Below are positions 1 through 13,729 of a stretch of DNA of 64,000 nt, piece after piece; positions within the stretch are counted from its first letter, which is position 1; every line of letters starts with the position of its first letter. The notes under the pieces were generated by a model. That model had not been told where the DNA came from, did no database searches, and was given only the letters and a program-made list of their open reading frames with translations. The stretch covers positions 3,162,001-3,226,000 of the forward strand of contig NZ_CP043342.1 in assembly GCF_003594935.2 (NCBI RefSeq). Reading direction: 5' to 3'. This DNA is from Enterobacter huaxiensis. GTDB taxonomy: Bacteria > Pseudomonadota > Gammaproteobacteria > Enterobacterales > Enterobacteriaceae. The translations under genes were made by a program, and so were the position numbers.

Positions 1-515
1 AGCGTCCCGGTGCCGTAGTTCAGGTAGATGGATTCGTTGCCGTAGTCTTTTATCAGGCGCTGCATATTGGTGGCGATAATATCGTAGGCCTCGTCCCAGC
101 TGATGCGCTCGAACTTCCCTTCCCCACGCTTACCCACGCGCTTCATCGGATACTTCAGACGGTCCGGGTTATAGACGCGGCGGCGCATTGAGCGCCCGCG
201 CAGGCAGGCGCGAACCTGATGTAACCCTTCGTAGTTATCGTCCCCGGTGTTGTCGGTTTCAACATATTTGATTTCCCCATCCACCACATGCATGCGCAGT
301 GGACAACGGCTACCGCAGTTAACGGTACAGGCACTCCAGACCACTTTTTCCGGGGCCGTAGCCGGAGACAGTGCATCTGCCGCCGACGCCAGCCGGGAAA
401 AAGGGAGCGTGAAGGCGCTGCCGGCAACAGCCAGGCCGCCAATAGCCGTGGTTTTCATCAACCCACGGCGAGTGACCTCGGCAGCCATTAACGCATCAGG
501 CGCTTTGATTTTCAT
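1..515 (-). CDS. dmsA: Anaerobic dimethyl sulfoxide reductase catalytic subunit DmsA, N-terminal part
   Basis: The gene runs off the left edge, so only about the first 171 residues are present. DmsA is the molybdopterin-guanine-dinucleotide subunit of the DmsABC terminal reductase and acts on the periplasmic face of the inner membrane. The start at 515 gives MKIKAPDA followed by a twin-arginine signal (EVTRRGLMKTT) and a signal region ending near ASA. After it comes the cysteine cluster WSACTVNCGSRCPL with a later CLRGR, which ligates the [4Fe-4S] cluster of this family. The match to E. coli DmsA as I know it is close throughout. An FNR-like site lies about 75 bases upstream, as expected for an anaerobically induced operon. 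Confidence 0.95.
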   Translation of the reverse strand, partial: MKIKAPDALMAAEVTRRGLMKTTAIGGLAVAGSAFTLPFSRLASAADALSPATAPEKVVWSACTVNCGSRCPLRMHVVDGEIKYVETDNTGDDNYEGLHQVRACLRGRSMRRRVYNPDRLKYPMKRVGKRGEGKFERISWDEAYDIIATNMQRLIKDYGNESIYLNYGTGT

Positions 516-589
516 AGAGACTCACTTTGGTTGCTCACAAAGAAATAAAGGGCGGCATAGACCGCTATATAGTTTTATGTATAACGATA

Positions 590-603
590 TTTTTGGTTAT
601 CAG
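590..603 (-). promoter_or_regulatory. FNR-like site upstream of dmsA
   Basis: Read on the minus strand the 14 bases are CTGATAACCAAAAA. The left half fits the FNR half-site TTGAT with one mismatch and the right half (AAAAA for ATCAA) is poor. Known E. coli dmsA carries a similarly asymmetric FNR site (TTGAT then AACAA), so the position and form are reasonable. This is inference from pattern only. Confidence 0.35.
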
Positions 604-683
604 TGTTTTATGCTGACTTTCGTTCGGAGGAGTATTACTACTTTAGAGGGAGGGGTTATTGCTTCGTATCAAATCAGAGGCAT

Positions 684-711
684 AAAAAAAGCGCCCTGAG
701 GCGCTTTTTTG
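684..711 (-). terminator. Rho-independent terminator of serS
   Basis: A GC-rich hairpin (AGCGCC, loop CTGA, GGCGCT) is flanked by A7 on one side and T6 on the other. It sits 16 bases after the serS stop and would work in the minus direction, and it is symmetric enough to act both ways. Confidence 0.85.
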
Positions 712-726
712 TCTTAGAGCAAATAA

Positions 727-2040
<1,314 letters not shown>

Positions 2041-2111
2041 TTAAAATAGGAAAAAGTGACCACAGCCTGCGATCACAGGGATACAACGCCAACATTACCG
2101 CAACGATAGCG

Positions 2112-3455
2112 CTAACGGTAGCGTTTTATAGGGCTATTTTGATCCTGTCCGGCAAGCCAGGCGAGCTTTTCGCCAATCTTACCCTCAAGACCTCTGTTTG
2201 TGGGGTGATAATAGCGGGTTTGTGCCATCTCCTGCGGGAAATATTCCTCCCCGGCGGCGTAGGCGTTGGGCTCGTCGTGGGCGTAGCGGTACTCCTGCCC
2301 ATAGCCCATCTCTTTCATCAGTTTGGTTGGCGCGTTGCGCAGGTGTACCGGGACATCATAATCCGGACGTTCACGCGCGTCGGACATTGCCGCTTTGAAG
2401 GCGGTATACACCGCATTACTTTTCGGCGCGCAGGCCAGGTAGACGATTGCCTGCGCAATGGCGCGCTCGCCCTCAGCGGGCCCGACGCGGGTAAAGCAGT
2501 CCCAGGCGGAGATAGCCACCTGCATGGCGCGCGGGTCAGCATTACCCACATCTTCTGACGCAATCGCCAGACAGCGACGCGCGACGTATAAAGGATCGCC
2601 ACCCGCCGTGATGATGCGTGCGTACCAGTAAAGCGCGGCATCCGGCGAGCTGCCGCGAACGGATTTGTGCAGCGCCGAAATCAGGTCGTAAAAACGATCG
2701 CCTTTATTATCAAAACGGGCGCTGCGCTCGCCGGCTATTTCGGTGAGCAGTTCAGGCTTCAGCACTCGCTTGCCGGAAGCATCCATTTCGGCCATGTCGG
2801 CCATCATTTCCAGCGTATTCAGAGCCCGGCGCGCATCGCCGTTGACCAGTTGAGCAATGGCGAGACGCGTCTCGTCCGGCAGAACGATATCCTGTCCACC
2901 GTATCCACGAGCTTTATCGTCCATCGCCTGGGTGAGGACCTTTTCGATATCCTCTGTCGTCAGCGACTTAAGCAGGTAAACGCGCGCGCGGGAGAGCAGC
3001 GCCGAGTTCAGTTCAAATGACGGATTTTCAGTGGTGGCGCCGATGAAGAAAATCGTGCCGTCTTCGATATGCGGCAGGAAGGCATCCTGCTGGCTCTTGT
3101 TGAAGCGGTGGACTTCGTCCACAAAGAGGATCGTGCGGCGCCCGGCGTTACGGTTTTGCCGCGCACGCTCGATGGCTTCGCGGATCTCCTTTACACCCGA
3201 CGTGACTGCAGAAATACGTTCAACATCAGCGTTTGCATAGCGGGCGATCACTTCGGCCAGGGTGGTTTTACCGGTTCCCGGCGGCCCCCAGAGGATCATC
3301 GAATGCAGATGCCCGGCTTCAATAGCGCGCGGCAACGGTTTTCCCGCAGCCAGCAGGTGCTGCTGGCCGATGTACTGCGCTAAATTTTCTGGCCGCATAC
3401 GGGCGGCCAGTGGTTGAAACGCATTATCTGAAAAATCGAGCGACAGGTTGCCCAC
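2112..3455 (-). CDS. rarA: Replication-associated recombination protein A (MgsA/RarA AAA+ ATPase)
   Basis: A 447-residue AAA+ ATPase related to clamp loaders and RuvB, acting at stalled replication forks. Walker A is visible as [13 protein letters not shown] and Walker B as [12 protein letters not shown], with sensor 1 in [10 protein letters not shown]. The C-terminal part holds the tetramerisation region typical of the Mgs/WRNIP1 family. Translation starts at GTG (MGNLSLDF), which agrees with the E. coli protein start. The gene begins 9 bases after the lolA stop, so lolA and rarA are probably co-transcribed. Confidence 0.97.
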   Translation of the reverse strand: MGNLSLDFSDNAFQPLAARMRPENLAQYIGQQHLLAAGKPLPRAIEAGHLHSMILWGPPGTGKTTLAEVIARYANADVERISAVTSGVKEIREAIERARQNRNAGRRTILFVDEVHRFNKSQQDAFLPHIEDGTIFFIGATTENPSFELNSALLSRARVYLLKSLTTEDIEKVLTQAMDDKARGYGGQDIVLPDETRLAIAQLVNGDARRALNTLEMMADMAEMDASGKRVLKPELLTEIAGERSARFDNKGDRFYDLISALHKSVRGSSPDAALYWYARIITAGGDPLYVARRCLAIASEDVGNADPRAMQVAISAWDCFTRVGPAEGERAIAQAIVYLACAPKSNAVYTAFKAAMSDARERPDYDVPVHLRNAPTKLMKEMGYGQEYRYAHDEPNAYAAGEEYFPQEMAQTRYYHPTNRGLEGKIGEKLAWLAGQDQNSPIKRYR

Positions 3456-3464
3456 TCATGCCTC

Positions 3465-4079
3465 TTACTTATTACGTTGGTCATCCACCGTTACGCCCTG
3501 CGGCGGGGTAAAGGTGAATTTCGATGCATCGACAGAACCGTTTTGCTGCGTTTTCAGCTGGTAGCTGCTGCGCTGGTCGTCCTGCTCAACCGCACCGAAT
3601 TGATTGATCGTACCGTTGCTGCTCACGTTAATGGTGAACTGCTTCAGGTTGCCGTTGCTGCCTTTCGGCGTCAGGACAAATTCATCACCGTTCTGCTTGA
3701 TGTTGTACTGCTGCCAGTCGCTGGACTGGTTGCGGGCAATCAGCATAAACGGCGTGTTGCTGGTCGCATCTTTCAGCCAGGTGGCCGTGGCCTGCTCAAC
3801 AAACGGGTTGAAGAACCACAGGGTTTTACCGTCAGACACCAGAATGCTTTCATCCGGCTGGGTCATGTGCCAGTTAAACAGGTTCGGGCGTTTTACCCAT
3901 AAATCACCCTGGCCTTCCTGCACGGCATTGCCGCTGCCGTCCGTCACTTTTTGCGTAAAGCTAGCGTGGAAGCTGCTGACCTTATCCAGGCGGCTTTTAA
4001 GGTCGCTGGCCGCATCAGCCCAGACGCTGCTGGCGACAAAACTGGAGAGTAATGCACAGGCGATGGCGATTTTTTTCAT
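3465..4079 (-). CDS. lolA: Outer-membrane lipoprotein carrier protein LolA
   Basis: Periplasmic chaperone that takes lipoproteins from the LolCDE transporter and passes them to LolB at the outer membrane. The 204-residue precursor has a signal peptide of about 21 residues ([21 protein letters not shown], cut before DAAS). The mature protein matches the LolA beta-barrel family, with the conserved [10 protein letters not shown] region in the N-terminal half. It lies 129 bases downstream of ftsK and 9 bases before rarA, the same arrangement as in E. coli. Confidence 0.97.
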   Translation of the reverse strand: MKKIAIACALLSSFVASSVWADAASDLKSRLDKVSSFHASFTQKVTDGSGNAVQEGQGDLWVKRPNLFNWHMTQPDESILVSDGKTLWFFNPFVEQATATWLKDATSNTPFMLIARNQSSDWQQYNIKQNGDEFVLTPKGSNGNLKQFTINVSSNGTINQFGAVEQDDQRSSYQLKTQQNGSVDASKFTFTPPQGVTVDDQRNK

Positions 4080-4208
4080 TGTTATTCCTTAAAATACGTC
4101 TTCCCGTTATGGGGGTTCCGTCTTCTATTCTGGACCTGCCCGCAGGCAGGCGACAGAAGAAAATGCTTAATTTTGGCTGATTTACCCATCTTTGCAATCG
4201 CTGAAAGG

Positions 4209-7200
4209 TCATTCGAACGGCGGCGGCGCCAGCACCTCACGATTGCCGTTATGCCCCTGCTCGCTCACGATGCCCTGGGCTTCCATCTGTTCGATGATGC
4301 GCGCCGCTCGGTTATAGCCGATACGGAACTGACGCTGTACGCCAGAGATGGACGCTTTACGTTTTTCAGTAACGAAGTTAACCGCCTGGTCGAACAGCGG
4401 ATCTAGCTCTTCGCCGCCGTCAAAGCCACCGCCGCCACCTTCGCTTTCGGTGTCATTGGTAATACCGTCAACGTACTGCGGCCGGCCGCGTGCTTTCCAG
4501 TCCTGCACCACCGCGTGAACTTCCTCATCGCGAACGAACGCGCCGTGGACACGCACCGGCGAGGTCGAGTTCGGGCCGGAGTACAGCATATCGCCCATCC
4601 CCAACAGCGACTCAGCGCCGCCCTGGTCAAGAATGGTACGGGAGTCAATTTTGCTTGATACGGTAAACGCGATGCGGGTCGGGATGTTGGCCTTGATCAG
4701 ACCGGTGATCACATCCACGGACGGTCGCTGGGTTGCCAGTACAAGGTGAATACCCGCCGCACGCGCTTTCTGTGCCAGACGAGCAATCAGCTCTTCGACT
4801 TTTTTACCGACGGTCATCATCAGGTCAGCGAACTCATCCACCAGCACGACGATATAAGGTAGTTTTTCCAGCACCGGATGCTGGGCATCCATGCTGTCAC
4901 CCGGCTTCCAGTATGGGTCCGGAATCGGACGTCCCATACGCTTCGCCTCAGCGATTTTCTCGTTATAACCGGCCAGGTTACGCACGCCCAATGCGGACAT
5001 CAGCTTGTAGCGGCGTTCCATCTCGTTAACGCTCCAGCGCAGGGCGTTGGCGGCATCTTTCATATCCGTCACCACTTCGGTGAGCAGATGCGGAATGCCT
5101 TCATAGACCGACAGCTCGAGCATTTTCGGGTCGATCATGATGAAACGCACGTCCTCGGGCTGCGCTTTGTAGAGCATGCTGAGGATCATGGCGTTCACGC
5201 CGACCGACTTACCAGAGCCGGTCGTACCCGCGACCAGCAGGTGTGGCATTTTCGAGAGGTCTGCGACCACCGGATCGCCGGCGATATCTTTACCCAACAC
5301 CACGGTTAGCGGAGAGGGGTTATCACGGAACTTGGTGTTATCCAGCACTTCACGCAGGTAGACGGTCTGACGTTTCTTGTTCGGCAGCTCAAGACCAACG
5401 TACGGCTTGCCTGGAATGACTTCCACCACGCGCACCGCCACGGTCGACAGAGAGCGCGCCAGGTCACGGGAGAGGTTAGAAATACGTGCCGCTTTGACGC
5501 CCGGCGCCAGGTTCAGCTCGAAGCGGGTGATCACCGGGCCAGGAGAGTAGTTCACGACATCCGCCTTGATGCGGAAGTCTGCCAGACGAGCCTCAACCAG
5601 ACGGGCCATTTGTTCAAGCGCGAAGGTATCAACCGGCTCTACTTCAGACGGTGGAGGCGTCAACAGATCCAGTGACGGCAGCGGCGTGCTCGGGCGCTGA
5701 AGTGGACGACTGTCACCGTTACGCATCAGCAGCGGGTGAATCAGGCTCTCCTGCGGCTGAGGCGCTGGCTGCTGGAACTGCGGTGCCTGCTGTGCGGGTT
5801 GCTGCGGCTGCGCATAGGCCTGAGGAGCTGGCTGCTGCTGCGGTTGCGCATACGCCTGCGGAGCAGGTTGCTGTTGCGGCTGCGCATAAGCCTGCGGCGC
5901 TGGCTGCTGTCGCACCGGCTCAGCTTCCGGCATCACGCTCGGGGTGAATAGCGGTTCGCTTGGGCCATCATCCACCAGATCTTTCATCGGTGAGAATTCA
6001 AAATCCGTCAGCGAGAACGGATTCGCGCCTGTTGGCTGTTCACCGGAATAGCGCTGCTGCTGCGTGGCGGCGAACTGGCGCGCGAGTTCTGCTTCCGCAG
6101 CGTCATCTTCGTCTTCCTGAACGCGTTCGTCGTGCTGATACTCTTCACCGTAGCGCTGGTGCTGCGTCGCGGCGAACTGACGGGCCAGTTCATCCTGCTG
6201 TAGTTCATCAGCATCGTCTTCGTAATCGGATTCACGCGCTTTTTCCTCAGCCATACGCTGAGAAGGCAGCTTGATGCCATAGGATGCAAGCTCACGGCGC
6301 GTTGGCACACGTACGCGGTTAGGGCGCGGCAGCTGTGGACCAATGCCCTCTTTCACCTGCGGACGCGGTGCACCGCCCGTAGCAAGGCTAAACACAGGTG
6401 CAGCAGCGGCGGCTGCGGCAGTGGCTTGCTTCACGCTTTCAGCCACGGGGGCCACTGAGGCAATGGGATCGACAGGCGGTACGGAAACAGAAGGCGTTCT
6501 GGCCGCAGGCTCCTGCGCCGGTTCAGGCACGGGCTGGTACCAGGCCGCCAGCTGCTCGCGCTCGCGGGCACGGCGCTCTTCTACTTCTTCAAAATAGTAC
6601 ATCGGCGGACGAGACGGTTTCACCTCCTCCACCACTTCAGGCTCAGGCTCTACGTATGGCTGCGCGGGTTCTACCGGTTCAGGCACATACTCCTGATACG
6701 GCTGCGCGACCGGCTGCTCATAGTGCGGGTATCCCTGTGGTTCATACACAGGCTCCGGCTGATACGGCTGCTGCCACTGCTCTTCCTGAACGGGGATATA
6801 GCTTTCCGGCTCCGGTGCAATCACCGGCTCCGGCGTGTGAACGCCCGGCGCCGTCTGCCAGTCAACCTGAGGCTGCTGGATAACGGATTCTGGGGCAGGA
6901 ACCGGCGCAGATGGCGTTACCGCTTCAACAGGCGCAGCATAAGCCTGCGCTGCCGTGGTTGCGGCAGCGGCGGCGGCAACCGGTTCGGTAACAGAATGGC
7001 CGTTTAACAACGGATCGTACTCGTCAAAATCACCCGGCATCGCGCGGTTGCCGGAGAAGAGAACGTCGTCAGGATCGACGGCGTTACCCGCCGCGCTGTA
7101 TTCAACCTGCTCGTCTTCATCCATGCGTTTTCCGGAGAAGAGCGCCGCATCGGTTTTACGACCAAGCGGATTGGCAAATTTCTCGGCGACGCGCTGACGA

Positions 7201-7937
7201 CGTGCCAGCGCGCCACGCATAATTCGTGCACGACGAGATTCACGGCGCTGCACCGGGGCATCGTCGTCTTCTTCATACTCGTCTTCGTATTCGTCTTCAT
7301 CGACCCACGTATCGTCACGACGGGTACGATTGCTGGCAAACGTCAGAACAGTGAGAATAAAGCTGCCGATCTTCTCGGCAATACTGACCCACGACCAGCC
7401 GGTAAACAGCGTCAGGCCCGCCGCCCAGATACAGAGCAACGTCAGCGTACCGCCGCTGCTGTGAAGCATCGGCTGCAGGGCAGAACTCAGCAGGCTACCG
7501 ATTACGCCGCCGGAGGCGAAGTACCAGATATCATCGGCGTTGATGGCCGCCAGCCCGCATGAGGTCAGGATCAGGGCCAGCGCGCCAATCAGGCGAAGCG
7601 AAACCGCGAAATAATCGATGTAGTCATCATTCTGGCGATGGCGCCAGGCAAACCAGCATCCGCCAATGATAATGACGGGTATGGTGTAGGCCATCACACC
7701 GAATATGAAAAAGAGAGTGTCCGCAAGCCAGGCGCCGGGAACGCCGCCTAAGTTATGGATAGGCTCATGCCACGCGGTTTGTGACCAGCTGGGATCTGAA
7801 GGGTTAAAACTGAGTAAGGCGACCATCAGCCAAACGGCAAAAAGGGCAATAACAATCAGTAACGCCTCAAGGAGACGACGTCCGCTGCTTAGCTTCGATA
7901 ATGTGACTTCTTTGTCTTCGGTATATTCCTGGCTCAA
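4209..7937 (-). CDS. ftsK: DNA translocase FtsK
   Basis: Septal DNA pump of 1242 residues that links cell division with chromosome dimer resolution at dif through XerCD. The first 200 or so residues hold the membrane domain (several hydrophobic segments from about residue 22 to 190). A long acidic and Pro/Gln-rich linker follows, with short tandem repeats around [12 protein letters not shown] and two copies of [10 protein letters not shown]. The C-terminal motor shows Walker [13 protein letters not shown] and Walker [14 protein letters not shown], then a gamma winged-helix domain ending EVLAPPPFE that reads KOPS sites. The start codon is TTG, as in E. coli. The linker is shorter than the K-12 version, which is about 1329 residues in total. 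It lies downstream of lrp after a strong hairpin. Confidence 0.98.
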   Translation of the reverse strand: MSQEYTEDKEVTLSKLSSGRRLLEALLIVIALFAVWLMVALLSFNPSDPSWSQTAWHEPIHNLGGVPGAWLADTLFFIFGVMAYTIPVIIIGGCWFAWRHRQNDDYIDYFAVSLRLIGALALILTSCGLAAINADDIWYFASGGVIGSLLSSALQPMLHSSGGTLTLLCIWAAGLTLFTGWSWVSIAEKIGSFILTVLTFASNRTRRDDTWVDEDEYEDEYEEDDDAPVQRRESRRARIMRGALARRQRVAEKFANPLGRKTDAALFSGKRMDEDEQVEYSAAGNAVDPDDVLFSGNRAMPGDFDEYDPLLNGHSVTEPVAAAAAATTAAQAYAAPVEAVTPSAPVPAPESVIQQPQVDWQTAPGVHTPEPVIAPEPESYIPVQEEQWQQPYQPEPVYEPQGYPHYEQPVAQPYQEYVPEPVEPAQPYVEPEPEVVEEVKPSRPPMYYFEEVEERRAREREQLAAWYQPVPEPAQEPAARTPSVSVPPVDPIASVAPVAESVKQATAAAAAAAPVFSLATGGAPRPQVKEGIGPQLPRPNRVRVPTRRELASYGIKLPSQRMAEEKARESDYEDDADELQQDELARQFAATQHQRYGEEYQHDERVQEDEDDAAEAELARQFAATQQQRYSGEQPTGANPFSLTDFEFSPMKDLVDDGPSEPLFTPSVMPEAEPVRQQPAPQAYAQPQQQPAPQAYAQPQQQPAPQAYAQPQQPAQQAPQFQQPAPQPQESLIHPLLMRNGDSRPLQRPSTPLPSLDLLTPPPSEVEPVDTFALEQMARLVEARLADFRIKADVVNYSPGPVITRFELNLAPGVKAARISNLSRDLARSLSTVAVRVVEVIPGKPYVGLELPNKKRQTVYLREVLDNTKFRDNPSPLTVVLGKDIAGDPVVADLSKMPHLLVAGTTGSGKSVGVNAMILSMLYKAQPEDVRFIMIDPKMLELSVYEGIPHLLTEVVTDMKDAANALRWSVNEMERRYKLMSALGVRNLAGYNEKIAEAKRMGRPIPDPYWKPGDSMDAQHPVLEKLPYIVVLVDEFADLMMTVGKKVEELIARLAQKARAAGIHLVLATQRPSVDVITGLIKANIPTRIAFTVSSKIDSRTILDQGGAESLLGMGDMLYSGPNSTSPVRVHGAFVRDEEVHAVVQDWKARGRPQYVDGITNDTESEGGGGGFDGGEELDPLFDQAVNFVTEKRKASISGVQRQFRIGYNRAARIIEQMEAQGIVSEQGHNGNREVLAPPPFE
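5808..5915. repeat. Three tandem copies of a 36-base unit inside ftsK
   Basis: Units at 5808-5843, 5844-5879 and 5880-5915 encode repeats of a 12-residue [16 protein letters not shown] block in the FtsK linker. They differ at several third positions, so they are not fresh duplications. Such linker repeats vary in number between strains and species. Confidence 0.85.
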
Positions 7938-7987
7938 GAAAGGCTCTCCAGGTATCAGGCATGTCCTGCCTGTTTGCTAAAACGGAC

Positions 7988-8015
7988 AACAGTGCCGGGG
8001 CTCCCCGGCACTGTT
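7988..8015 (-). terminator. Hairpin between lrp and ftsK
   Basis: A perfect 13-base inverted repeat (AACAGTGCCGGGG and its complement) around a 2-base centre, 57 bases after the lrp stop. On the minus strand it is followed by a weak T-rich run (TTGTCCGTTTT). It probably terminates or attenuates lrp transcription before ftsK. Confidence 0.65.
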
Positions 8016-8072
8016 GCTGTATGGATTAACAGGAGTGTAATCAAACTACACTGATTTTGCACCTGTTCCGTG

Positions 8073-8567
8073 TTAGCGCGTCTTAATAACCAGACGATTG
8101 CTCTGTTTGACCTCTTCCATCACCACATAGGTACGGGTGTCATTCACGCCTGGCAGACGCAGCAAGGTTTCACCCAGCAGCTTACGGTAGGCGGACATGT
8201 CCGGCACGCGGGTTTTCAACAGGTAGTCGAAATCACCGGAAACCAGATGACACTCTTGAATTTCTTCAAGTTTTTGTACAGCGGAGTTGAATTGTTCAAA
8301 CACATCCGGCGCACCACGATTCAGAGTAATCTCAACAAATACCAGAAGTGAGGCATCCAGATAATGCGGGTTAAGCAGAGCCGTGTAGCCCTGAATAAAA
8401 CCCTGTCTTTCCAGTCGGCGCACGCGCTCAAGGCACGGCGTCGGGGAAAGTCCCACACGTTTTGAAAGCTCGACGTTGGAAATACGCCCATCCTTTTGCA
8501 ATTCATTAAGAATGTTACGATCGATACGGTCGAGATCTTTGCCAGGGCGCTTCTTGCTATCTACCAT
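8073..8567 (-). CDS. lrp: Leucine-responsive regulatory protein Lrp
   Basis: Global transcription regulator of amino-acid metabolism, pili and nutrient response, of 164 residues. The N-terminal helix-turn-helix is around residues 30-50 (NVELSKRVGLSPTPCLERVRR) and the C-terminal RAM/AsnC ligand domain follows. I chose the ATG at 8567 because it gives the known Lrp N terminus MVDSKKRPGKD. An in-frame upstream ATG at 8618 would add 17 residues that are not part of the family. The protein is nearly identical to E. coli Lrp as I recall it. It is divergent from trxB across a long intergenic region. Confidence 0.98.
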   Translation of the reverse strand: MVDSKKRPGKDLDRIDRNILNELQKDGRISNVELSKRVGLSPTPCLERVRRLERQGFIQGYTALLNPHYLDASLLVFVEITLNRGAPDVFEQFNSAVQKLEEIQECHLVSGDFDYLLKTRVPDMSAYRKLLGETLLRLPGVNDTRTYVVMEEVKQSNRLVIKTR

Positions 8568-10081
<1,514 letters not shown>

Positions 10082-10106
10082 TCTTTACAAGTCAGTAACA
10101 AACGTA

Positions 10107-10135
10107 AATAAAGGCGGCCACTGGTCGCCTTTATT
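10107..10135 (+). terminator. Rho-independent terminator of trxB
   Basis: Ten-base stem AATAAAGGCG / CGCCTTTATT around a short inner loop, followed by TTTCC. It starts 25 bases after the trxB stop. Confidence 0.8.
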
Positions 10136-10195
10136 TTTCCCCGCGTGTAACATGCAGTTGTCTAATTTCTTATAACGTCACCTGCAAAGTACGCA

Positions 10196-11962
10196 ATGGA
10201 AAAAACCCGTCAACAAGAGTTAACACGCTGGCTAAAACAGCAAAGCGTTATTTCCCGCCGCTGGCTTATGATTTCCCGTCTTTTGGGGTTTATCAGCGGT
10301 TTGTTGATTGTTGCCCAGGCATGGCTGCTGGCCCGCATTCTTAACCATATGATCATGGAGAACATCCCGCGCGAGGCGCTTCTGCTGCCTTTTGTCGTTT
10401 TGGTTCTGATCTTTGTCCTGCGCGCCTGGGTGGTCTGGCTGCGTGAACGCGTCGGTTTTCACGCCGGACAGCATATTCGCTATGAGATCCGTCGACAGGT
10501 TCTGGACCGTCTTCAGGACGCCGGTCCCGCATGGATCCAGGGCAAGCCTGCCGGTAGCTGGGCAACGCTAATTCTTGAACAGATTGACGACATGCACGAC
10601 TACTATGCCCGCTACCTGCCGCAGATGGCGCTGGCCGTTTTCGTACCGCTGCTGATTGTGATCGTCATTTTTCCGATCAACTGGGTTGCCGCGCTGATCT
10701 TGCTCGGCACCGCCCCGCTGATCCCGCTGTTTATGGCGATGGTAGGAATGGGCGCAGCGGATGCCAACCGGCGTAACTTCCTGGCGCTGGGCCGCCTGAG
10801 CGGCCATTTCCTTGACCGACTGCGCGGGATGGAAACCCTGCGTATATTTGGCCGCGGTGAAGCAGAGACTGAAAACATTCGTCATGCGTCGCAGGACTTC
10901 CGTCAGCGCACCATGGAAGTGCTGCGTCTGGCGTTCCTGTCGTCCGGCGTGCTTGAATTCTTTACGTCGTTGTCGATTGCGCTGGTAGCCGTCTACTTTG
11001 GCTTCTCCTATCTCGGTGCGCTGGATTTCGGCCACTACGGGACAGCGGTAACGCTTTCCGCTGGCTTCCTGGCGCTGATCCTGGCCCCGGAATTTTTCCA
11101 GCCGCTTCGCGATCTCGGCACCTTTTATCATGCCAAAGCGCAGGCCATTGGTGCCGCCGACAGCCTGAAAACCTTCCTGGAAACGCCGCTGGCGCACCCG
11201 GAGCGTGGTGAAGCCACGCTGAATGCGAAAGAGCCGGTGACCCTTGAAGCGCAGGATTTTTCTATCCTGTCGCCCGAAGGCAAAGTGCTGGCAGGCCCGC
11301 TGAACTTTACCCTGCCAGCCGGACAACGCGTGGTGCTGGTCGGCACCAGCGGATCGGGGAAAAGTTCTCTGCTGAATGCGCTCTCCGGCTTTATGGCCTA
11401 TACCGGTTCGCTGCGGGTTAATAAAACCGAACTGCGCGATCTTGACCCTGACGCCTGGCGTAAACAGCTGAGCTGGGTTGGGCAAAACCCACAGCTTCCG
11501 GCATCTACGCTGCGCGAGAATGTGCTGCTGGCGCGTCCGGATGCGCGTGAAGATGAGCTCCAGTCCGTGCTCGATCGCGCCTGGGTCAGCGAGTTTCTGC
11601 CGCTGCTTCAACAGGGCGTCGATACGGTCGTCGGCGACCAGTCTGCCGGGCTCTCCGTCGGGCAGGCTCAGCGCGTTGCCGTTGCGCGCGCGCTGCTTAA
11701 CCCGTGCCAGCTTATGCTGCTTGATGAGCCCGCGGCCAGCCTGGACGCACACAGCGAGCAGCGCGTGATGGAGGCGCTTAACGCCGCCTCACGGCAGCAG
11801 ACCACGCTGATGGTTACCCATCAGCTGGAAGGCATAGCCGACTGGGATCAAATCTGGGTGATGGAAAACGGTCACATCGTTGAGCACGGCGATTACGCCT
11901 CACTCGTTGCCGCGAAGGGGCCATTTGCCTCTCTGCTGGCGAATCGTCAGGAGGACATCTGA
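10196..11962 (+). CDS. cydD: Glutathione/cysteine ABC exporter subunit CydD
   Basis: One half of the heterodimeric CydDC exporter, which sends glutathione and cysteine to the periplasm and is needed to assemble cytochrome bd. The 588-residue protein has an N-terminal six-helix membrane domain (about residues 20-310) and a C-terminal ATPase domain. Walker A is GTSGSGKSSLLNAL and the signature is LSVGQAQRVAVARAL, slightly off the LSGGQ form. Walker B reads LMLLDEPAASLD. There is no strong ribosome-binding site ahead of the ATG. Its stop overlaps the cydC start by one base (TGATG), so the two are translationally coupled. Confidence 0.97.
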   Translation: MEKTRQQELTRWLKQQSVISRRWLMISRLLGFISGLLIVAQAWLLARILNHMIMENIPREALLLPFVVLVLIFVLRAWVVWLRERVGFHAGQHIRYEIRRQVLDRLQDAGPAWIQGKPAGSWATLILEQIDDMHDYYARYLPQMALAVFVPLLIVIVIFPINWVAALILLGTAPLIPLFMAMVGMGAADANRRNFLALGRLSGHFLDRLRGMETLRIFGRGEAETENIRHASQDFRQRTMEVLRLAFLSSGVLEFFTSLSIALVAVYFGFSYLGALDFGHYGTAVTLSAGFLALILAPEFFQPLRDLGTFYHAKAQAIGAADSLKTFLETPLAHPERGEATLNAKEPVTLEAQDFSILSPEGKVLAGPLNFTLPAGQRVVLVGTSGSGKSSLLNALSGFMAYTGSLRVNKTELRDLDPDAWRKQLSWVGQNPQLPASTLRENVLLARPDAREDELQSVLDRAWVSEFLPLLQQGVDTVVGDQSAGLSVGQAQRVAVARALLNPCQLMLLDEPAASLDAHSEQRVMEALNAASRQQTTLMVTHQLEGIADWDQIWVMENGHIVEHGDYASLVAAKGPFASLLANRQEDI

Positions 11963-13683
11963 TGCGCGCCCTGCTCCCCTATCTTGCGCTCTATAAACGC
12001 CACAAATGGATGCTGACGCTAGGCATCGTGCTGGCAATTATTACCCTGCTGGCAAGCATCGGCCTGCTTACGCTCTCTGGCTGGTTCCTGTCGGCCTCTG
12101 CCGCGGCTGGCTTCGCGGGGCTCTATAGCTTCAACTATATGCTGCCCGCCGCGGGCGTGCGTGGCACGGCCATCACCCGCACTGCCGGGCGCTACTTCGA
12201 GCGCCTGGTCAGCCACGATGCAACCTTCCGCGTGCTGCAGCACCTGCGTATATACACCTTCAGCAGGCTGCTGCCCCTCTCCCCTGCCGGGCTGGCGCGC
12301 TTTCGCCAGGGGGAATTGCTCAACCGCGTCGTGGCGGATGTCGATACGCTGGACCACCTCTATCTGCGCGTAATATCGCCGATTGTCGGCGCCTTCGTGG
12401 TGATTGTCGTGGTGACGCTGGGGCTGTGCGTTCTGGATGTCCCAATCGCGCTGACGCTCGGCGGCATTATGCTGCTAACGTTGATTTTCCTGCCGCCGCT
12501 GTTCTATCGAGCGGGTAAATCCACCGGCGAAAACCTCACGCGCCTGCGCGGGGAATATCGTCAACAGCTGACCTCCTGGCTGCAGGGGCAGGCAGAGCTG
12601 ACTATCTTTGGCGCCAGCAGGCGCTACCGCGCACGGATGGAAAGTACAGAGCTAAACTGGCACGAGGCGCAGCGCCGACAGTCTGAACTGACGGCCTTCT
12701 CTCAGGCGCTGATGATGCTCATCGGTGGCGTGGCTGTTATCGCGATGCTGTGGATGGCCTCCGGCGGCGTGGGCGCTAACCTGCAGCCAGGCCCGCTGAT
12801 TGCACTCTTTGTTTTCTGCGCGCTGGCGGCCTTCGAAGCGCTTGCACCCGTGACGGGGGCCTTCCAGCATCTTGGACAGGTTATCGCCTCTGCCCTGCGC
12901 ATCACGGAAATTGCCGAGCAGGAACCCGAGGTGACGTTCACCGCTAGCCAGACATCGGTACCAGCGCAGGTTGCATTGACGCTGAACGACGTCACGTTTG
13001 CCTACGACAAGCAGGGGCAGAACGCGCTGGAAGGGATCACCCTTTCGGTAAGCGCGGGTCAGCGAATTGCGATCCTGGGCCGTACCGGCTGCGGTAAGTC
13101 AACGCTTCTGCAGCTTTTGACGCGCGCCTGGGATCCGCAGCAAGGACAGATCCAGTTTAACGATGTAAAGCTGGCTGATTTCGGCGAGCAGGCCTTACGT
13201 AAAACCGTCAGCGTGGTGCCACAGCGGGTGCATCTGTTTAGCGCTACACTGCGCGATAACCTGCTGCTGGCGGCACCCGATGCCTCTGACGACGCACTGT
13301 GCACGACGCTCGAACAAGTCGGTCTGCACAAGCTGCTTGAGGACGACGGGTTAAACGGCTGGCTGGGTGAAGGCGGTCGTCAGCTCTCTGGCGGCGAACT
13401 GCGCCGACTGGCGATTGCGCGCGCGCTGCTACACGATGCGCCCCTGATGCTGCTCGACGAGCCAACAGAAGGGCTGGACGCCACAACCGAAAGCCAAATT
13501 CTGGATTTACTGGCTACCGTCATGGCTGGCAAAACGGTGCTGATGGTCACGCACCGCCTGCGCGGGCTGGCGAGTTTCGATCGGATAATTGTGATGGACA
13601 ACGGACACATTATTGAGCAAGGTAATCACGCAGAATTGTTGGCAAAACAGGGTCGCTACTACCAGTTTAAACAGCGTCTGTAG
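11962..13683 (+). CDS. cydC: Glutathione/cysteine ABC exporter subunit CydC
   Basis: Partner of CydD in the CydDC exporter, 573 residues. It has an N-terminal membrane domain beginning MRALLPYLALYKRHKWML and a C-terminal ATPase with Walker A LGRTGCGKSTLLQLL, signature LSGGELRRLAIARAL and Walker B LMLLDEPTEGLD. It starts inside the cydD stop codon and is followed after 46 bases by aat. Together the pair supports cytochrome bd and periplasmic redox balance. Confidence 0.97.
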   Translation: MRALLPYLALYKRHKWMLTLGIVLAIITLLASIGLLTLSGWFLSASAAAGFAGLYSFNYMLPAAGVRGTAITRTAGRYFERLVSHDATFRVLQHLRIYTFSRLLPLSPAGLARFRQGELLNRVVADVDTLDHLYLRVISPIVGAFVVIVVVTLGLCVLDVPIALTLGGIMLLTLIFLPPLFYRAGKSTGENLTRLRGEYRQQLTSWLQGQAELTIFGASRRYRARMESTELNWHEAQRRQSELTAFSQALMMLIGGVAVIAMLWMASGGVGANLQPGPLIALFVFCALAAFEALAPVTGAFQHLGQVIASALRITEIAEQEPEVTFTASQTSVPAQVALTLNDVTFAYDKQGQNALEGITLSVSAGQRIAILGRTGCGKSTLLQLLTRAWDPQQGQIQFNDVKLADFGEQALRKTVSVVPQRVHLFSATLRDNLLLAAPDASDDALCTTLEQVGLHKLLEDDGLNGWLGEGGRQLSGGELRRLAIARALLHDAPLMLLDEPTEGLDATTESQILDLLATVMAGKTVLMVTHRLRGLASFDRIIVMDNGHIIEQGNHAELLAKQGRYYQFKQRL

Positions 13684-13729
13684 GCTATATTAGTACCGAT
13701 CCTCACTCGCGTATTGGAGTTCTGTTGTC

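Noticed and set aside
5808..5915. Short regular repeats that could be read as a CRISPR array
   Set aside because: They are contiguous, have no spacers, stay in the ftsK frame and encode a Pro/Gln linker.
10568..11752. Minus-strand frame of 394 codons across cydD
   Set aside because: It is antisense to cydD, whose ATPase motifs are intact; the protein resembles no family.
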